Part shown: one piece after another, positions 22,390 through 34,535 of the stretch
How positions within the stretch are numbered: position 1 is the first letter of the stretch
Layout of the letters: each line of letters starts with the position of its first letter
Assembly (NCBI GenBank): GCA_035578905.1
Contig: JAQJVL010000532.1
Span: 1 to 64,000 of the forward strand
Reading direction: 5' to 3'
Length of the DNA: 64,000 bases
From: Stictocephala bisonia
Lineage: Eukaryota > Arthropoda > Insecta > Hemiptera > Membracidae
Made by a program: the position numbers and the translations under genes
The notes under the pieces: model-generated
Databases searched by the model: none
What the model saw: only the letters and a program-made list of their open reading frames with translations
What the model was told of the DNA's origin: nothing

Positions 22390-22982
22390 GATCATCGTGA
22401 AGTGTTGCTGCCTGTGCTAATTGGGAGTTCTCAGGACCTGAAAACAGAGTAAGCTTTTTGTTAAATCCACTTGTCTACGCCCTTCCATCACTCACTCCAT
22501 CACCAAGCACACTCGGCTCCAAGTATACAATTTTAAATGTTTTAATTTATAATTTAACCCACAAATCTTTATCCCTTAAGTTTACCCTACTGCTAGCCAA
22601 TTAATTATCAAATGGAGTTAATATATACTTCTAGCAAATATGCTGAAATTCAATTTACTTAAACCCTCCGCATCATTCTCCTGACTTCAGCAGTTATCCT
22701 GCCACCATTACCATCGAAACGGTTGTGGCAGCGAATTCAAATCAGGACAGGCCACAAAATTCAGTTTTTAGTTAATAACTCAAGGAAATATTTTCATTCT
22801 ATTTGATTTAAAAATTTTCGCCTAAGCAAAAACATTAGTTTTCTTACATTCATGAACTTTTCATCACAGTATAGGAGATATACATGCTTGCCTATATATT
22901 TACCAGCATGACCATTTTAGCGCTTGAATTATTGAATTTTAACTAATATGTTTAATTATATAATTTACTTTTTGTTTTACAG

Positions 22983-25980
22983 GATCGAGTAAGAGCTGCA
23001 TTACAGAGAGAAGAAGAGGAAGAAATGATGCCCCATAAGAGAAAACGAAAATCAAAGACAGACAATAATGGTGAAGAAAATGGACGAGATCAAGATGGAA
23101 AAAAAATAAGATCAAGAGAACCCTCCCCAGTAGATGAACCTAAACCCAAAAAACCAAAAAAGGTAGTACCCCCACCATTAGACTTCACTCAATTGTTAAA
23201 AATTGCAGAACAAAAGCAATATGAACCAATACAAATTGAAAAAAAGGTCAAGGAAGAAGACATTGGAAGGCCTATGACAAAAAAGCAAAAAATGGAATAT
23301 GAGAGAGAGCGAGAAAGAATGGAGCGGAAATTGGAACGTGAAAATAGCATGAAAAGTGGACAGAAAAAGTCAGAAGCTCTAAAAAGAATTCCAAAAATGT
23401 CAGAAAGCGGAGAAAGGAATGATGGGGGCAGAGAGAGTCTCAGTAGGATAGGACGCATTCCTAAAAAGAGTAGCACAGTGGAAAGTGTGGATAAACCAAA
23501 GAATTTAAGTGAAAAGGTAAGTAGAAAAGATTCTTTTGAGTCTGAGAGAGGCCCTAATAACTTTCACAATGCTCATTCAAGAGATGGTAAACATAATGAA
23601 AGAAATCTACCTAGAAATAATCATCAGCCAAGGAATGATCAAACTAACAAAAATTACAATTTAGAGGGCAGTGGAATGAAGAGTAACAATCACTCACAAA
23701 TAAATAAACACGAGAGGAGTAATGGGATTACAAGAAGAAGTGATTCCGTGGACTCAGATAGTGTTCATAATTACTCTGATGATGAATGCCCAAAGAACAA
23801 TATTCGCCAAGAAAAAAATCAGCTTAGGACTGATTTTCATTCAAAAAGTGATCAAGCAAGAAAGAGTTATCAATCAGATAATAATAGAATAAAAAGTAAC
23901 CATAAATTGGATCGAGTTAGACATGAAAGAAGCAATGACACTCCTAAAAGAAGTGATTCTCATGACTCAACTAGTGTTCATGATTCTGATGATAACCATT
24001 CAAGGGACAAGAATTACCATGATAAAAATCAATCTAAAAATGATCAAGCCAGAAAAATTTCTCAATCTGATAGCTATCGAGTCAAAAGTAACCATCAATC
24101 ACGTGTGGATAAACCTCAAAGGAACAGTGAAACTGTAAAAAGAAATGATTATTCTGATGACGAGCACCAACATAGTAATAGTCACCATGACAGAAATCAA
24201 TTTAGAAATAACGCACAGTCGAAAAGTGATCAAATTAAAAAGAGCTATCATTCCGACAGCAATCGTGTCAAAAGTAACCATCAATCAAGTTCTTCTTCAA
24301 GGAACCCAGAGCGAAAACCAATTAAACCTAATATATCAGAAAACAAATCGAAATTTAGAAATCATAACATATCAGAAGATGAACAGTCCGAAGTTTCAGA
24401 CTCAGAGTACACAAAACTAAATAGATATGAAAGTGAGCACAAGTCAGAGAGGCACAACTCCTCCAAGTCAAACAAAGTAAAGACTGACACTGTAAAAAAT
24501 AGTTTCACAAAAAGTAATAGTGATAATGATTTATCAGACTCACAATTTGAAAATAATAGTTTTGATTACAGGTCAGCTAACTCACACTCAAGTAGGACAA
24601 CAGATAAATATAAACCAGAAGTTAAATATAAATCTGATAGAGAAACATCACATAGATATCAACCAGATAATAAGAAGATTACTTCCTCTCAAAGAGAACA
24701 TTCTCACAATGATTATCCTTCAGAAGAAAGTGATTATGAACATTCTCCCTCTTCACATAATGATAAATACATCAAGAAGCGTAAATACTCAAACTCTGAT
24801 TCTGATTCTGAGCACAAAAAAACAAATGCATCTCAAAAGAGACAAGTATCATCTTCGACTAAAGCCAAGAAAATAAACAGTTTATTTGAAGGATCAGATG
24901 AAGATAATTTTTCAGACCATGGCAAACATCATCAAATCAAAAGGGAACTGGAAAATAAGAAGCCTAAAACCTCTTATGTGTCAGAAAGAGAGAAAAATTC
25001 TTTGGGAGAATCAAAATTCAAGATTCCAAAAGCTAACTCTAAATCTGAATTAGGAAGAACAAAAGAGCCTGAACATACGGCAAAACCAAGGTCAGTAGAA
25101 AACACTCGGACAAGTACTTCTAGTTCCAAAAGTGATGTTACTAGAGAGGAAAGTAAACATTTATCAAATATTAATAAATCCAGTTCTAAATCTGGTTTAG
25201 ATAAAAACAGAAGTTTAGTTGGGGGCAGGGAGAAGCCTCCTTCAAGTAATGAAATACAAAAAACAGACAAACGTATTGAAAATTCTAAAAAATTAAATGC
25301 AGAAGAAATGTTAAAGAAAAATGCAAATGTGTGGTCAAAACCGTGTAATCTTCCACCATCAAAACCAAACCCTTCAGGTCTAAGTGAAAGTCAGTTAGAA
25401 AGATTGAGACAGATGAATAAAAAACCGACACCCTTAAAACCCATTGATAATAGGCAGAAGACAGAGTCAGAATTCAGAGTGTCCCAACAAGGAAAACCTA
25501 TGCTAAGAGAAGAGCGAAGTTTAGATGGAAGATCTTTGTCACAAAAAGGTTTCAATGTGGTCAAGCCAGGTGGTCAAGGTAGACCTAGCTTATTACAAGC
25601 TGCAGCCGCCGCTGCAGCAGCAAGGGCTAAAGCACAAACCACCCCTAAATCCCAGGATTGTAAATCAGAACCTAAGGCAGAGCGGTCAGCTTCCTCCAGG
25701 TCATCAGAAAATGGTTCCTCTTCAAAACAATCTACAGTAACATCAAACAAATCTAGAGAAGATGTTGTTAAGAATACAAGAACAAATGAGCAATCAAGCA
25801 ATGTAAAGCCAAAACAATTCCCCCCCAATGACTTAAGACCAAAACAATTTCCTCCAAAAGATTTGAAACCAAAACAGTTCCCTCCAAGTGATCTAAAACC
25901 CAGAACATTTCCTCCAAAAGATGTCAGAGGGCGTGAATTTCCTCCACCTGATATGAAGAGAAGACCTATGAAGCCTCCTC
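22983..25980 (+). CDS. SPT2: SPT2 histone chaperone, giant exon 5
   Basis: Acceptor TTTTACAG before 22983, donor GTAAGT after 25980. 999 codons plus one base: DRVRAALQREEEEEMMPHKR..., ending MKRRPMKPP and the split Arg codon. The reading frame that runs past the donor to a stop at 26000 is read-through, not the real C-terminus. Composition is extreme: Ser, Lys, Asp, Asn, Arg and His dominate, as expected for the disordered middle of SPT2 proteins. Internal repeats of about 65-70 residues recur near 23800-24290 (for example YQSDNNRIKSNHK, SQSDSYRVKSNHQ, YHSDSNRVKSNHQ). An Ala run lies near 25605. Close to the end a decad-like unit KQFPPNDLRP/KQFPPKDLKP is repeated five times. The preceding ENAAEEMLKK-type and LSESQLERLRQMNKKPTPLK segment near 25385 is better conserved. 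Confidence 0.9.
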
Positions 25981-26226
25981 GTAAGTTATATTATATTTAG
26001 TAGGTACAGTTAAGGTACAGTAGACTCTCGGTTATCCGAGGTAATTGGGACCGAGACCACCTCGGATACACAAAAAACTCGGATAATCCCGAGATGGGTT
26101 GTACTGATAAGAAAAACGTGTAAAAATTGATAATTGTGTTACCATTAACATACTAATAGTACAAACTAATAAACTAACACATATAACTATATAAAATACA
26201 AAAACATTTACCTTAATCAGTAAATA

Positions 26227-26972
26227 TTAATGTTTGAAAAAGTCTTTGATTGACTTTTGCGTAAGTTTGGTGCCTCTCTTTGATGCCGCAATGTTCCGCC
26301 AATGTTGAAAATGGAGGACATCGAATGGAGTTGATTCCTCTTGTTGCTCAACGTATGCGAGTGCTCCTTCAAGTAACTTCAATCCCTCGGAATGAGTAAT
26401 CTTTGGAGTAGCATCATCTGTGTCTTCATCTTCTTCTTCTTCATTATTGTTTTTGTTTACAATGAGATCGGCAATTGCGTCGTCTGACAATTCCATTTCT
26501 TCGTCTCCATTAATCCAATTGATTACATCTTCATTTATGATTGGTTCTTCAACTGGTAAATGATTAACTAGGTTGGCTAAATCGACTACACAGTCGTCAG
26601 TTTCCTTTTGCGTGTCGTTTGTTTTGTGCTTTATTTGGAATATGTTTTTCCACGATTTTTGAATCGTGGACACTTTTACGTCGTCCCACGCAGATGCAAT
26701 CCAATAAACAACGTCTTTGACAGTGATTTTCTTAAGTGCATCCGTTACCGTCAGTCCTTCATCTAACTTGGCTAGCAACACTTGGAGAAGCCTTCGTCGA
26801 TAGTTTCTCTTCATTGCTTCCAAAACACCTTGGTCTAGGGGTTGGATGAGCGATGTCACGTTGGGTGGAAGAAAAACTGCTCTTATTTGACCACTAACTA
26901 AGTCACTTGCATCCGGATGAGATCGCGCGTTATCTAGCAACAACAATGCTTTCTGGGGCAAGTTTTTCTGCT
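26227..26972 (-). pseudogene. Tigger transposase, C-terminal part
   Basis: Continues the same protein on the far side of the MITE: KGLKQKNLPQKALLLLDNAR. LLLDNARSHP carries the second catalytic Asp and QPLDQGVLEAMKRNYRRR the third, completing the DDD triad typical of pogo/Tigger. A C-terminal acidic region (EEEEDEDTDDATP) and a basic end FFKH follow, with the stop at 26227-26229. Apart from the MITE insertion I see no stop or frameshift, so the transposon was probably intact when the MITE landed. Confidence 0.85.
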
Positions 26973-26976
26973 TTAA

Positions 26977-27635
26977 CCCTTTTAGTGCCAAGAGTCGCTG
27001 TCAGCGACGCCCCTTACTAGTGCGAGAAATGCCAGCGTCGCTGTGAGAGACGCGCTGTATTTGTTATAGTGCATCGTTATGTTTTATTAAATGGCTGCCA
27101 GAATAATACCAGACGCTTTGCCAATGACCGCTGCACGCAGTTTCGCTCTTGGACTGTGTCTAGATGACGTAACTGTTCCGTGACAGACACGTAACTATTA
27201 GGTATAACTATTATGTCGCTTAGCAACCAATATGTAATGTTTTAGTTATAATTTTGTAAAGAGATAATTTTAGAAGTATAGTAAATGAAATTATATGTAT
27301 TAGTTCAGTTTTAAATGCTCTATAAAATGCCGTTCAGGACAATATTCTAAAATAAAATTATAACAAACATACAGACCTTCAAACTTGAAAAAAAATATTA
27401 AAAAAAATTTTTCTCAAGGTTTTTAGAAAAAAATAAAATTTATTACAAAGAAAGGTTAAATATATATACATAGTTCTATAGACCACTTATTGCTCTTTCA
27501 TTTAAAAAAGAATTTATATAAATAAGACTAAAAACATGGATTCTATAAATTTTTACCTGGAACCTTACATTTTTGCCAAAATTGGCCTGGCACTTTTCGC
27601 ATAGGAAATGCAAAAATGGCCTGGCACTAAAAGGG
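26977..27635. mobile_element. TTAA-type (piggyBac-related) MITE inside Tigger
   Basis: 659 bp flanked by TTAA at 26973-26976 and 27636-27639. The ends are CCCTTTTAGTGCCA and its complement TGGCACTAAAAGGG. It has no transposase. A second copy of the GGCCTGGCACT word precedes the right end, and GTCGCTGTCAGCGACGCC forms a short inverted motif near the left. The ends match those at 43265-45204 and partly those at 45410-46070, so this is one family. Confidence 0.85.
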
Positions 27636-27638
27636 TTA

Positions 27639-28473
27639 AATATGCCTCAACAACTGGGACAAAATCGTTAAAAAACCATGTTTTAAAAATGGTACAGTCC
27701 ATCCATGCATTTTGTTGGTTTTTGTAAACTGTTGGCAAGCAATTTACTTGAACATTTTTGAATGCCCTTGGGTTTTTGGCTTTCCCTATTAATAGGGGTC
27801 TTAATTTTAATGAACCGGAAGCATTGCAGCAGTTCATGATTGTCACTCGCTCTTTACTTTTTTTGTAACCGGGTGCATTTGCTTCATTTTTAGCTGCTAA
27901 CGTTTTCGATGGAAGCATTTTGTAATTGAGCCCGGTTTTGTCACAATTAAAAATTTGATCTGACGTAAGTCCATCATTTAAGATTATGATTTCAAGTTTT
28001 GAATAAAAACTGTCAATTTCAGATGGGTCGGCAGAAAGCTTCTCACCACAAATATTTAATTGTCGGATGCCATATTTTTTCTTCCAGGTATCCATCCATC
28101 CTTCACTAGCACAAAAATTTTCCTCCCCATCCTTAAATTTCCTATGAAATTCAAGAGCTTTAGCTTGGAGCATGGGTCCACTTATAGGGCTGCCCATACC
28201 TCTTAACTGCGAAAACCACAAGTATAGCGCTTCCGATGTTTGACCATGATCTCCTTTCTTCATTGTCTTCCGCCTTAAGCCACTCCCACTACTCGCACTT
28301 TGGTTAACCCACTGTTCGATTTCTTTCTTCTTTCGTCTCCAATCTCCAACAGTCACTTCACCGACACCCAACTCTGCAGCAACCTTCTTTATATATTCGC
28401 CTTTTTCTAACCTTTTAATCGCATTTAATTTTGTTTCTAAGGAAACCACTACTCGCTTCCGCTTTAAACTCAT
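27639..28473 (-). pseudogene. Tigger transposase, N-terminal part
   Basis: Starts at ATG 28473 with SLKRKRVVVSLETKLNAIKR, a CENP-B N-terminal helix-turn-helix, followed by EKGEYIKKVAAELGVGEVTV. A second DNA-binding (CENP-B DBD) segment follows with LYLWFSQLRGMG and KALEFHRKF. The DDE domain starts with IFNCDKTGLNY, where the Asp is the first catalytic residue (usually N-DETGL). The frame runs to VEAYL, where the inserted MITE begins at 27635. The frame reads on into the MITE to a stop at 27565, so the protein ends early. Confidence 0.85.
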
Positions 28474-29311
28474 TTTGCACAGTAAGATTCTCTTTCACAC
28501 ACACAAAAATGAACTTATAAAAAATAATTAAACGTATGAAACAAAACTAAAAACCACTTATTAAATAGGCCTACAAACTAAGAAACATTAAATTAAAACA
28601 CTTAAAAATTAACCGGTTTTAAAATACTGTAATACGCCGTTACTTTGGAACAATAAAAATGCAGCAAACAACCACGTTAGATAGACAACTCAGACTGACT
28701 GACAAGGACGACTGACAAAATTAGAACAATTCTGCAATAAACTCAGTTACTAATAAAAGGGGGTGGGTTGACTTCCGAGAACTCCGGCTCGACCTAGCAG
28801 CGACCGGTAGAGGCATTCCTGATGCGTGAATCGCTATATTCGCGTAAATTCGCATCCACACGCATTTAATCTCTACGATAACCAACACGGTTGTGACCCG
28901 CCCTCTCCAACTTTTGCCTCGGTTAACCGAGGGCTCGGTTAATCTAGGCTCGGATAATCACGAGTCTACTGTACTTAGTTAGAAAATAGTATAAAATGAA
29001 AGTCTATCTACATACATCTTTCTACTCACAAACAATTATTTTTAAAATTCACCGAATGAAAAAATTTACAATAAATTTCTTATCCCAGAAGTGATTAGTC
29101 GTATCCCTGAACACAGATAGAGTCATGCTTTCCCAAATTGGCAAGGTCCACAGCAATATGCTAATGATTACAAAAGAAATGATCATATTCCAAAATTATT
29201 TTACTTTTAATTGTAATTTTAAGTTTGCTGATCAAAAAATAAAATAGATATTTAGAAATTTTCATTTGAAGATGGTTTTAATAATAATACAATAACTTAT
29301 ATTGTTCCAAG

Positions 29312-29441
29312 GTCGTATTGAAGACAGCTCTGAAGACGAGTTTGATTCAGAAATGGATGACTTTATTGATGATGGTACGGATATGGATCATGAAGAAATC
29401 TCTCAACAGATTCGCTCTATATTTGGTTATGACAAAAACAA
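29312..29441 (+). CDS. SPT2: SPT2 histone chaperone, exon 6
   Basis: Begins after acceptor TGTTCCAAG and ends at donor GTAAGT (phase 1 in, phase 2 out). Encodes RRIEDSSEDEFDSEMDDFID, then DGTDMDHEEISQQIRSIFGY and DKNK. This is the start of the conserved SPT2 C-terminal domain (Pfam SPT2), in which MDDFIDDG and IRSIFGYDK are signature blocks. In structural work on the human protein this domain binds H3-H4. Confidence 0.92.
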
Positions 29442-29814
29442 GTAAGTTTTGAGAATGATTTTTTTGTTCTAAATTGTATTTTAATACAAAGCGTATAATT
29501 CTGAAGTCTTGTGTTAGGATAGTTTTCTGGTTGTATCCAAATATAGAGAAGTAAGTGGACAAAGGAAACAGAAGGCCTATCTTATCTTGGGTACTGTTGT
29601 TCCTGATTGGGTAATTTGATGAGCTTTTGGAGAGAGTAATTATTATGGTCTTCCAATCCATATTGCATTTACTTACATATTTGAAGGTCCTCCCATATAT
29701 CCTGTATGTACGTTGTTGATGACCCTCCCACATCCTGCATATACGTACGAAATCATTGATTTACATTTGAACAATTTAATACTAAAAAATGATACAACGT
29801 TATGGGTACAAATT

Positions 29815-29890
29815 GGTTTTCTTCAATACCACTTTACATGAATAGGTGGGTAATAACCACTGTACTTGTATGGGTGAGTGGGTTGGTCAT
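29815..29890. repeat. Degenerate G-rich minisatellite scrap
   Basis: About two poorly preserved units: AATACCACTTTACATGAATAGGTGGGT, then CACTGTACTTGTATGGGTGAGTGGGTTGG. The unit matches the 36-bp family, but the G-runs are eroded. Confidence 0.5.
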
Positions 29891-30774
29891 TAATAGGCAT
29901 GCTCATATGAGATGTTTCGTGATATTAGTTACTTTTATATTAGTTACAGAAAAGTATTAGTTGAAAATGTCTAATAACAAATATTACTTATATTTTCTCC
30001 ATACCACACACTAATTTAATAAGGTCAGCAACAGTAATATTTCTAGTCGTGATGTACTTTTAATATTAGCGATTTCAGTATTCAGTCAAATAGACTGAGA
30101 GCGATTGTTTGTTTATTTGTAGTCGTACAGCCGTGTCACCAATCAGAAAAAAAAGGTGTTTGGATATTAAAAATGAATTTCTGTTTAGATTCAGACTAAT
30201 GTTAATACTGCATATCAGGAATAGCAAGGGATAATATTTCTTGTGCAAAGATTGCGCTAGAAGACCAGTCAGCACCAGCAAATCATATCAGGAGGAATAC
30301 AAAAATATTAATATTTGTCTGATCACATATTAGTTACTCTGCGTATTAGTTACTTTTCTACATTTAATATGAAAAAGCTATTACTAGTATACTCAGCCAT
30401 CCCTAGTCATAAATCAACCTTTACATTTAGAATGGGTATTTGGCTTTATAACTTAATTGCTATAAAGTATTCTAGTTGAAGTAATTTATTAAAATATGTT
30501 TTGTATTTTATTAGACATTTTAATTTTTAAAATTTTGAATGGCCGCTATTTTGGAAAAGAAATATGCTATAGTTTTATATTTTATCAACACTAGAGAATC
30601 TACCACCCAGAAATGTTTATAAAAAATGTAGTAGAGACAAAATCATATTCGGACCCAAATAAAAAGAAACAGAACCCCATTATGTTATTATTCTTTTGAC
30701 CCAAGGACCAAAATCCCAAAGTTGAATTTAAAATGCCCTGTATATAGTTTATATTAATTTCTTAATTGTTTCAG

Positions 30775-30863
30775 GTACATTGGACTCAATGGTGAAGATG
30801 ATGAGTGTGAGGAATCAAACTTTGGTCAAATTGATCAAGAAGAATATAGAAGTCTTAGGATAG
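30775..30863 (+). CDS. SPT2: SPT2 histone chaperone, exon 7
   Basis: Acceptor GTTTCAG before 30775 and donor GTGAGT after 30863. Encodes YIGLNGEDDECEESNFGQID, then QEEYRSLRI and the first base of a Gly codon. The order FGYDKNKYIG, an acidic patch, then an aromatic/Gln helix ending RSLRIG matches the SPT2 C-terminal domain. Phase 2 in, phase 1 out. Confidence 0.9.
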
Positions 30864-30882
30864 GTGAGTTTTTGTTAGAGAG

Positions 30883-30930
30883 TCAGTGGCCGAGCGGTCT
30901 AGGGTGTCAGAACATTGTACCTGAGGTAGA
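30883..30930 (+). repeat. tRNA-Ser/Leu-like A-box fragment
   Basis: GTCAGTGGCCGAGCGGTCTA contains a perfect A box (TGGCCGAGCGG) as in class II tRNAs. The rest does not fold as a tRNA, and a B box is only hinted at (TCTTCGATAT near 30962). It is probably the head of a decayed tRNA-derived SINE, not a working tRNA gene. It lies 20 bp past the exon 7 donor. Confidence 0.4.
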
Positions 30931-31619
30931 GATAACGCAGAGCATTCCTTTGTATTATCCGATCTTCGATATAATTATTTTATCCTACCTTTCGTATGCA
31001 GTCTATCTAAGGTTGTATGCACCAGTAAGTTTTATGTGCAGGGTACCATTCAGTCTGTTTACTGAACAAAATTATTATATTCCTCCTGCTGTCCAACAAA
31101 TTATGCGCTTACTTATACAGGGAATCACTTAAATTTTAATAGAACAAAATTAGTGTATCAATGCCACATTTGTCGTACTTGACAACTAAAAGAATCATCA
31201 ATTCATCAGTTCAATTTTGTTTCAATAGAAACAACTCTCTTTCATTTCACATTCATATGTAAAAAAATAAAAAACAAAAAATTACATGAACTGTATTGTA
31301 AAAAAAAAAAAAAATAATAATAAACACAGTACTATATTGTACAATATTAAATGTGAACACACTAAGACAACCACATTTAGTGCGAGGCCAATGTCGACAA
31401 AGCTGATGTTGTCAGGTGGCTATGTATCATTAGTGAATGCATGTGGGTAGGCCAATAGTTCCTATAATTAATAGTACAGTAACATAAATACGTCACGTGA
31501 TGGCCCTGCAGAGTTTTGTCCTAGCTCCAACGGCCAATAGAGACACTAATTTCTAGATTGTCAAATGAAAAATCTTGTGTGGTAGCTTAGTTCTCCTGTT
31601 ATTAAAAACTTTATTTTTT

Positions 31620-31697
31620 TATTTTATTTCTGAGGACTAGCTCGGTTGATTCGCAGGCTTGGTTGATTGGTATTCAGATAACCAAGTCTACTGTACT
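31620..31697. repeat. Decayed pogo/Tigger terminus
   Basis: The stretch ends CAGATAACCAAGTCTACTGTA, similar to the right end of the Tigger at 28971 (GGATAATCACGAGTCTACTG then TA). Upstream GGTTGATTCGCAGGCTTGGT echoes the GGTTAACCGAGGGCTCGGTT of that element. No matching left end was found. Confidence 0.35.
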
Positions 31698-32461
31698 TTC
31701 TTCTAAATGTTCTATCATATATGTAAACAGTTTAAGTCATTTTATTTTCTCATCAGTGGATTATTTAGTAATTCCAAAGTATTTTGAATTCCTGGGTTCA
31801 ATTCTCTTGAGAGACTGAGGACAAATTGAATAATTATTTTATTGATAATAATCTGTACAAAAAAACTTAACGGTGATTGGTGCTTATCGCTGTTTTGGGA
31901 AAATTTTTGAAAGAGTATGACGAGATCACACAACTCTAGTTAATTATGTTAATATACTGGTGCATTTATTTATTGTGTATGTTCTACTCTACTCATTGTC
32001 TTGAACACTTTCTACAAATCTTTCCATGAACGTTGATAGCCATCAACAAACCTTTCACATGGACCTCATACTTCCCATGATTAATTATGCATTTCTATGG
32101 CAGTTACATAGCAAATGACACCTGTATTTCACCAGATTGACGGCAAGTGACTTAAGGTTTGGTGATGCTAGTGATAATCCGAATTCTTGATGAAATGCTG
32201 CATCATTTAGTTCAGTGAAGTATGGAAAGTGTAATGTATGTATCTGTATTTGCTTAGTCAACGACCATATGGGATTGCAATCATGTCTTTAACGGATCAT
32301 TCAAATATAGAAATGCCATTTGTGGTGCCCTCTCCTACCACTCCTGAAACCCGTAATATACCTATATTTCAGGCCTTACCTCTTGGCTGCCTAGCCCCAG
32401 ATGATCATGGTTCCCTAACGTGTCCACCACGCCACCGTGGTCATTCTAGTCTCTTTGTTTA
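31698..32461. other. Intron sequence, no feature recognised
   Basis: Mostly AT-rich. A 74-codon open frame at 32238-32462 has no recognisable motif and is followed directly by an AT-only microsatellite at 32462-32493, which is the tail of LINE A. Confidence 0.35.
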
Positions 32462-32493
32462 ATATAATAATAATAATAATATAATAATAATAT

Positions 32494-34420
32494 GTTTTAT
32501 TCCATCCAACATTTGTACAATATTTACAATGTATTAATTTGCTAGGAAATTCAAGCCATCATTTCAAGTAGGCGATGGCTAGCGCAGGTGTGTTATACAT
32601 GAACAATGTTCTTATCAGTCCAATAGATTACCACTTGATAAGGACGGTCACTGCAGTATGTGCTTGTCCCATACGCTATCTTCACTAAATTAATAGTAAG
32701 CTGCTAAATACAGTTTAACTAAGCTAAGTGGTGCTTCACAATTACAATATTGAAGCTTGAATTATTAATTTAATCTAACAACTGTACAAAAAAAAAAGGC
32801 ATCACCTCCTCAATGGTAAAACAAGTACACTATCCTAAGTATATGAAACTTTTTTAAAAAAATGATTTATTTACCTATGGCCTAACAAACAAACCTAAAG
32901 TAGCACTTCTAGTTCCACTATAGAGCCTATTAACTGCCGTGTTGCCACTTCTAATATAAAATACTTTCAAGACCTTAAACACAAAAAGATGACGAATTGG
33001 CAAAATATTCAGCTGACAATAAAGAGGAAACGCATGTTCACGCTTTGCTTTAAAGGTGATTAGCCGTACATAATGGTTTTGTGTTACTTTTATTGGATTT
33101 ATTGTGACGCAGTCCGTTCCACCCCAAAATTCCAATTCGTACAGTAGTCTAGATTGGATGAGGCAAAATACAAAACTCGCAGCATGTCAGTGTGCAATTT
33201 CTTAAATGGTAAAATTTTCGTATGTTTCTCTGAAGTTCAGTATGCAGTTTTGAGCAATGATGCTTCCATGAGAGCTTTTCGTCTAGAATTACACAAAGGT
33301 ATTTTAATTTATCAATTTTTTCACACTTACAATTTGGAATTTCTAAACAGTTATTTGAATGTATCTGTAGGTCAAATTGGAAATAGAAACCCTTAAGGTC
33401 AAAATTAATAAATTTAGTTTTTGTTGCGTTTATTATCATTTTATTGTTGTCGCACCACATTCGAATTGTTTTTAAGTCAATATCGTCCCAAATTGCGTCT
33501 CATGTACTTCTGGAATATCGGAGAGACACGTCATCCGCAAAGGCGCTAATTTCACCCTTAAATTGATGAATAAGCAAGTCATTGATGTAGATAAAAAATA
33601 AATAGACGGAAAGTACAGACCCCTGTGGGACTCCAATGTTAGTTTCTTTACATTCACTCAAGGTGTTGCCTATTCGGACTCGTTGACTTCGATTTGAGAA
33701 ATAACTCACAAACCAACGTAGCGCAATGCCTCTAATACCTGCCAATTCAAGTTTATTAAATAAAATGTCGTGATGCACAAGGTCAAAAGCCTTTGAAAAA
33801 TCTATGAAAATACCTGAAGACTTGTTATTATTATTAATACTATTGTAAACTCCCTCCATAAAGTCATAAATTGCTGTTTCAGTATTTTTGCCCTTTGAAA
33901 ATCCAAATTGTCTTTGGCTAAAAAAATAATGTTTATTAAGAAAGTGTAATAGTCTGGTTTTCATTGCAGACTCAATAACCTTAGACAGTACAGACAACAA
34001 GGCAATAGGTCTATAGTGCTGGACCAGGTCCCGGTCACCCTTCTTGAAAATAGGAACAATAACACTTTGTTTTAGTTTATTAGGAAATATACCACTCGTA
34101 AAACTTAAATTTACAATATGTACTAATACATGGGATATTTCAGTATCAATTTCTTTAATGAGCTTGACAGACAATAAATCAGAACCTGTAGACTTTTTAT
34201 TTTTTAGTTTTTTAATTATTTTACTTATTTCTTCAGTTGTAACAGGGTTTAAAAAAAAGGAGTTTACAATGCGAGTATAATACGAGGTATCAAGGTGAAA
34301 GTTGGGAAGGTAGATTATCAGATCTTGAGGGGATTGAATGAAATGCTCATTGAAAAGGTTTGCAACTAACAGGGGATCGTCCACAAGGACGTTACGGTTA
34401 TCTTTTACCTTATCGGTTGC
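32494..34420 (-). pseudogene. LINE A ORF2, reverse transcriptase half
   Basis: Frame 33500-34384 opens MDDPLLVANLFNEHFI and continues through KNKKSTGSDLLSVKLI, VIVPIFKKGDR, HYRPIALLSVLSKVIE, GIFIDFSKAFDLVHHDIL (motif A), NIGVPQGSVL (motif B) and EISAFADDV (catalytic FADD). After the usual GVPQGSVL the GPLLF block is altered to SVYLFF. Frameshifts near 33500 and 33465 lead into 33149-33460 (LKYLCVILDEKLSWKHH, thumb) and 32875-33135 (EFWGGTDC and LPIRHLFVFKVLKVFY, C-terminal tail). Confidence 0.8.
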
Positions 34421-34535
34421 TTATCTTTTATCAGAATCAGAAATCTTTATTGTCCTTAAGCAATTACACACATGCAATAGACAAAGTCAATGTTGACCAT
34501 AACAGTTATGGTATTTTAAAATGTAAGTTACATTA

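Larger units (their letters stand above)
26018..28971 (-). mobile_element. Tigger/pogo (Tc1-mariner) DNA transposon
   Basis: Flanked by TA at 26016-26017 and 28972-28973. The ends read CAGTAGACTCTCGGTTATCC on the left and, on the complementary strand from the right, CAGTAGACTCGTGATTATCC, so the inverted termini agree at about 17 of 20 bases. The 2.95-kb element encodes a CENP-B/pogo-type transposase on the minus strand, split by a 659-bp MITE at 26977-27635. It lies 37 bp past the donor of SPT2 exon 5, antisense to the gene. Confidence 0.9.

Noticed and set aside
25981..26000. C-terminus of the large open frame as the natural protein end
   Set aside because: The GTAAGT at 25981 is a strong donor, and exons 6-8 supply the conserved SPT2 C-terminal domain in phase.
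30884..30920. Functional tRNA-Ser or tRNA-Leu gene
   Set aside because: Only the A box is good; no anticodon arm, B box or acceptor pairing can be built.
31742..31933. Small minus-strand gene of 63 codons
   Set aside because: AT-rich chance frame, no motif, no splice or promoter context.
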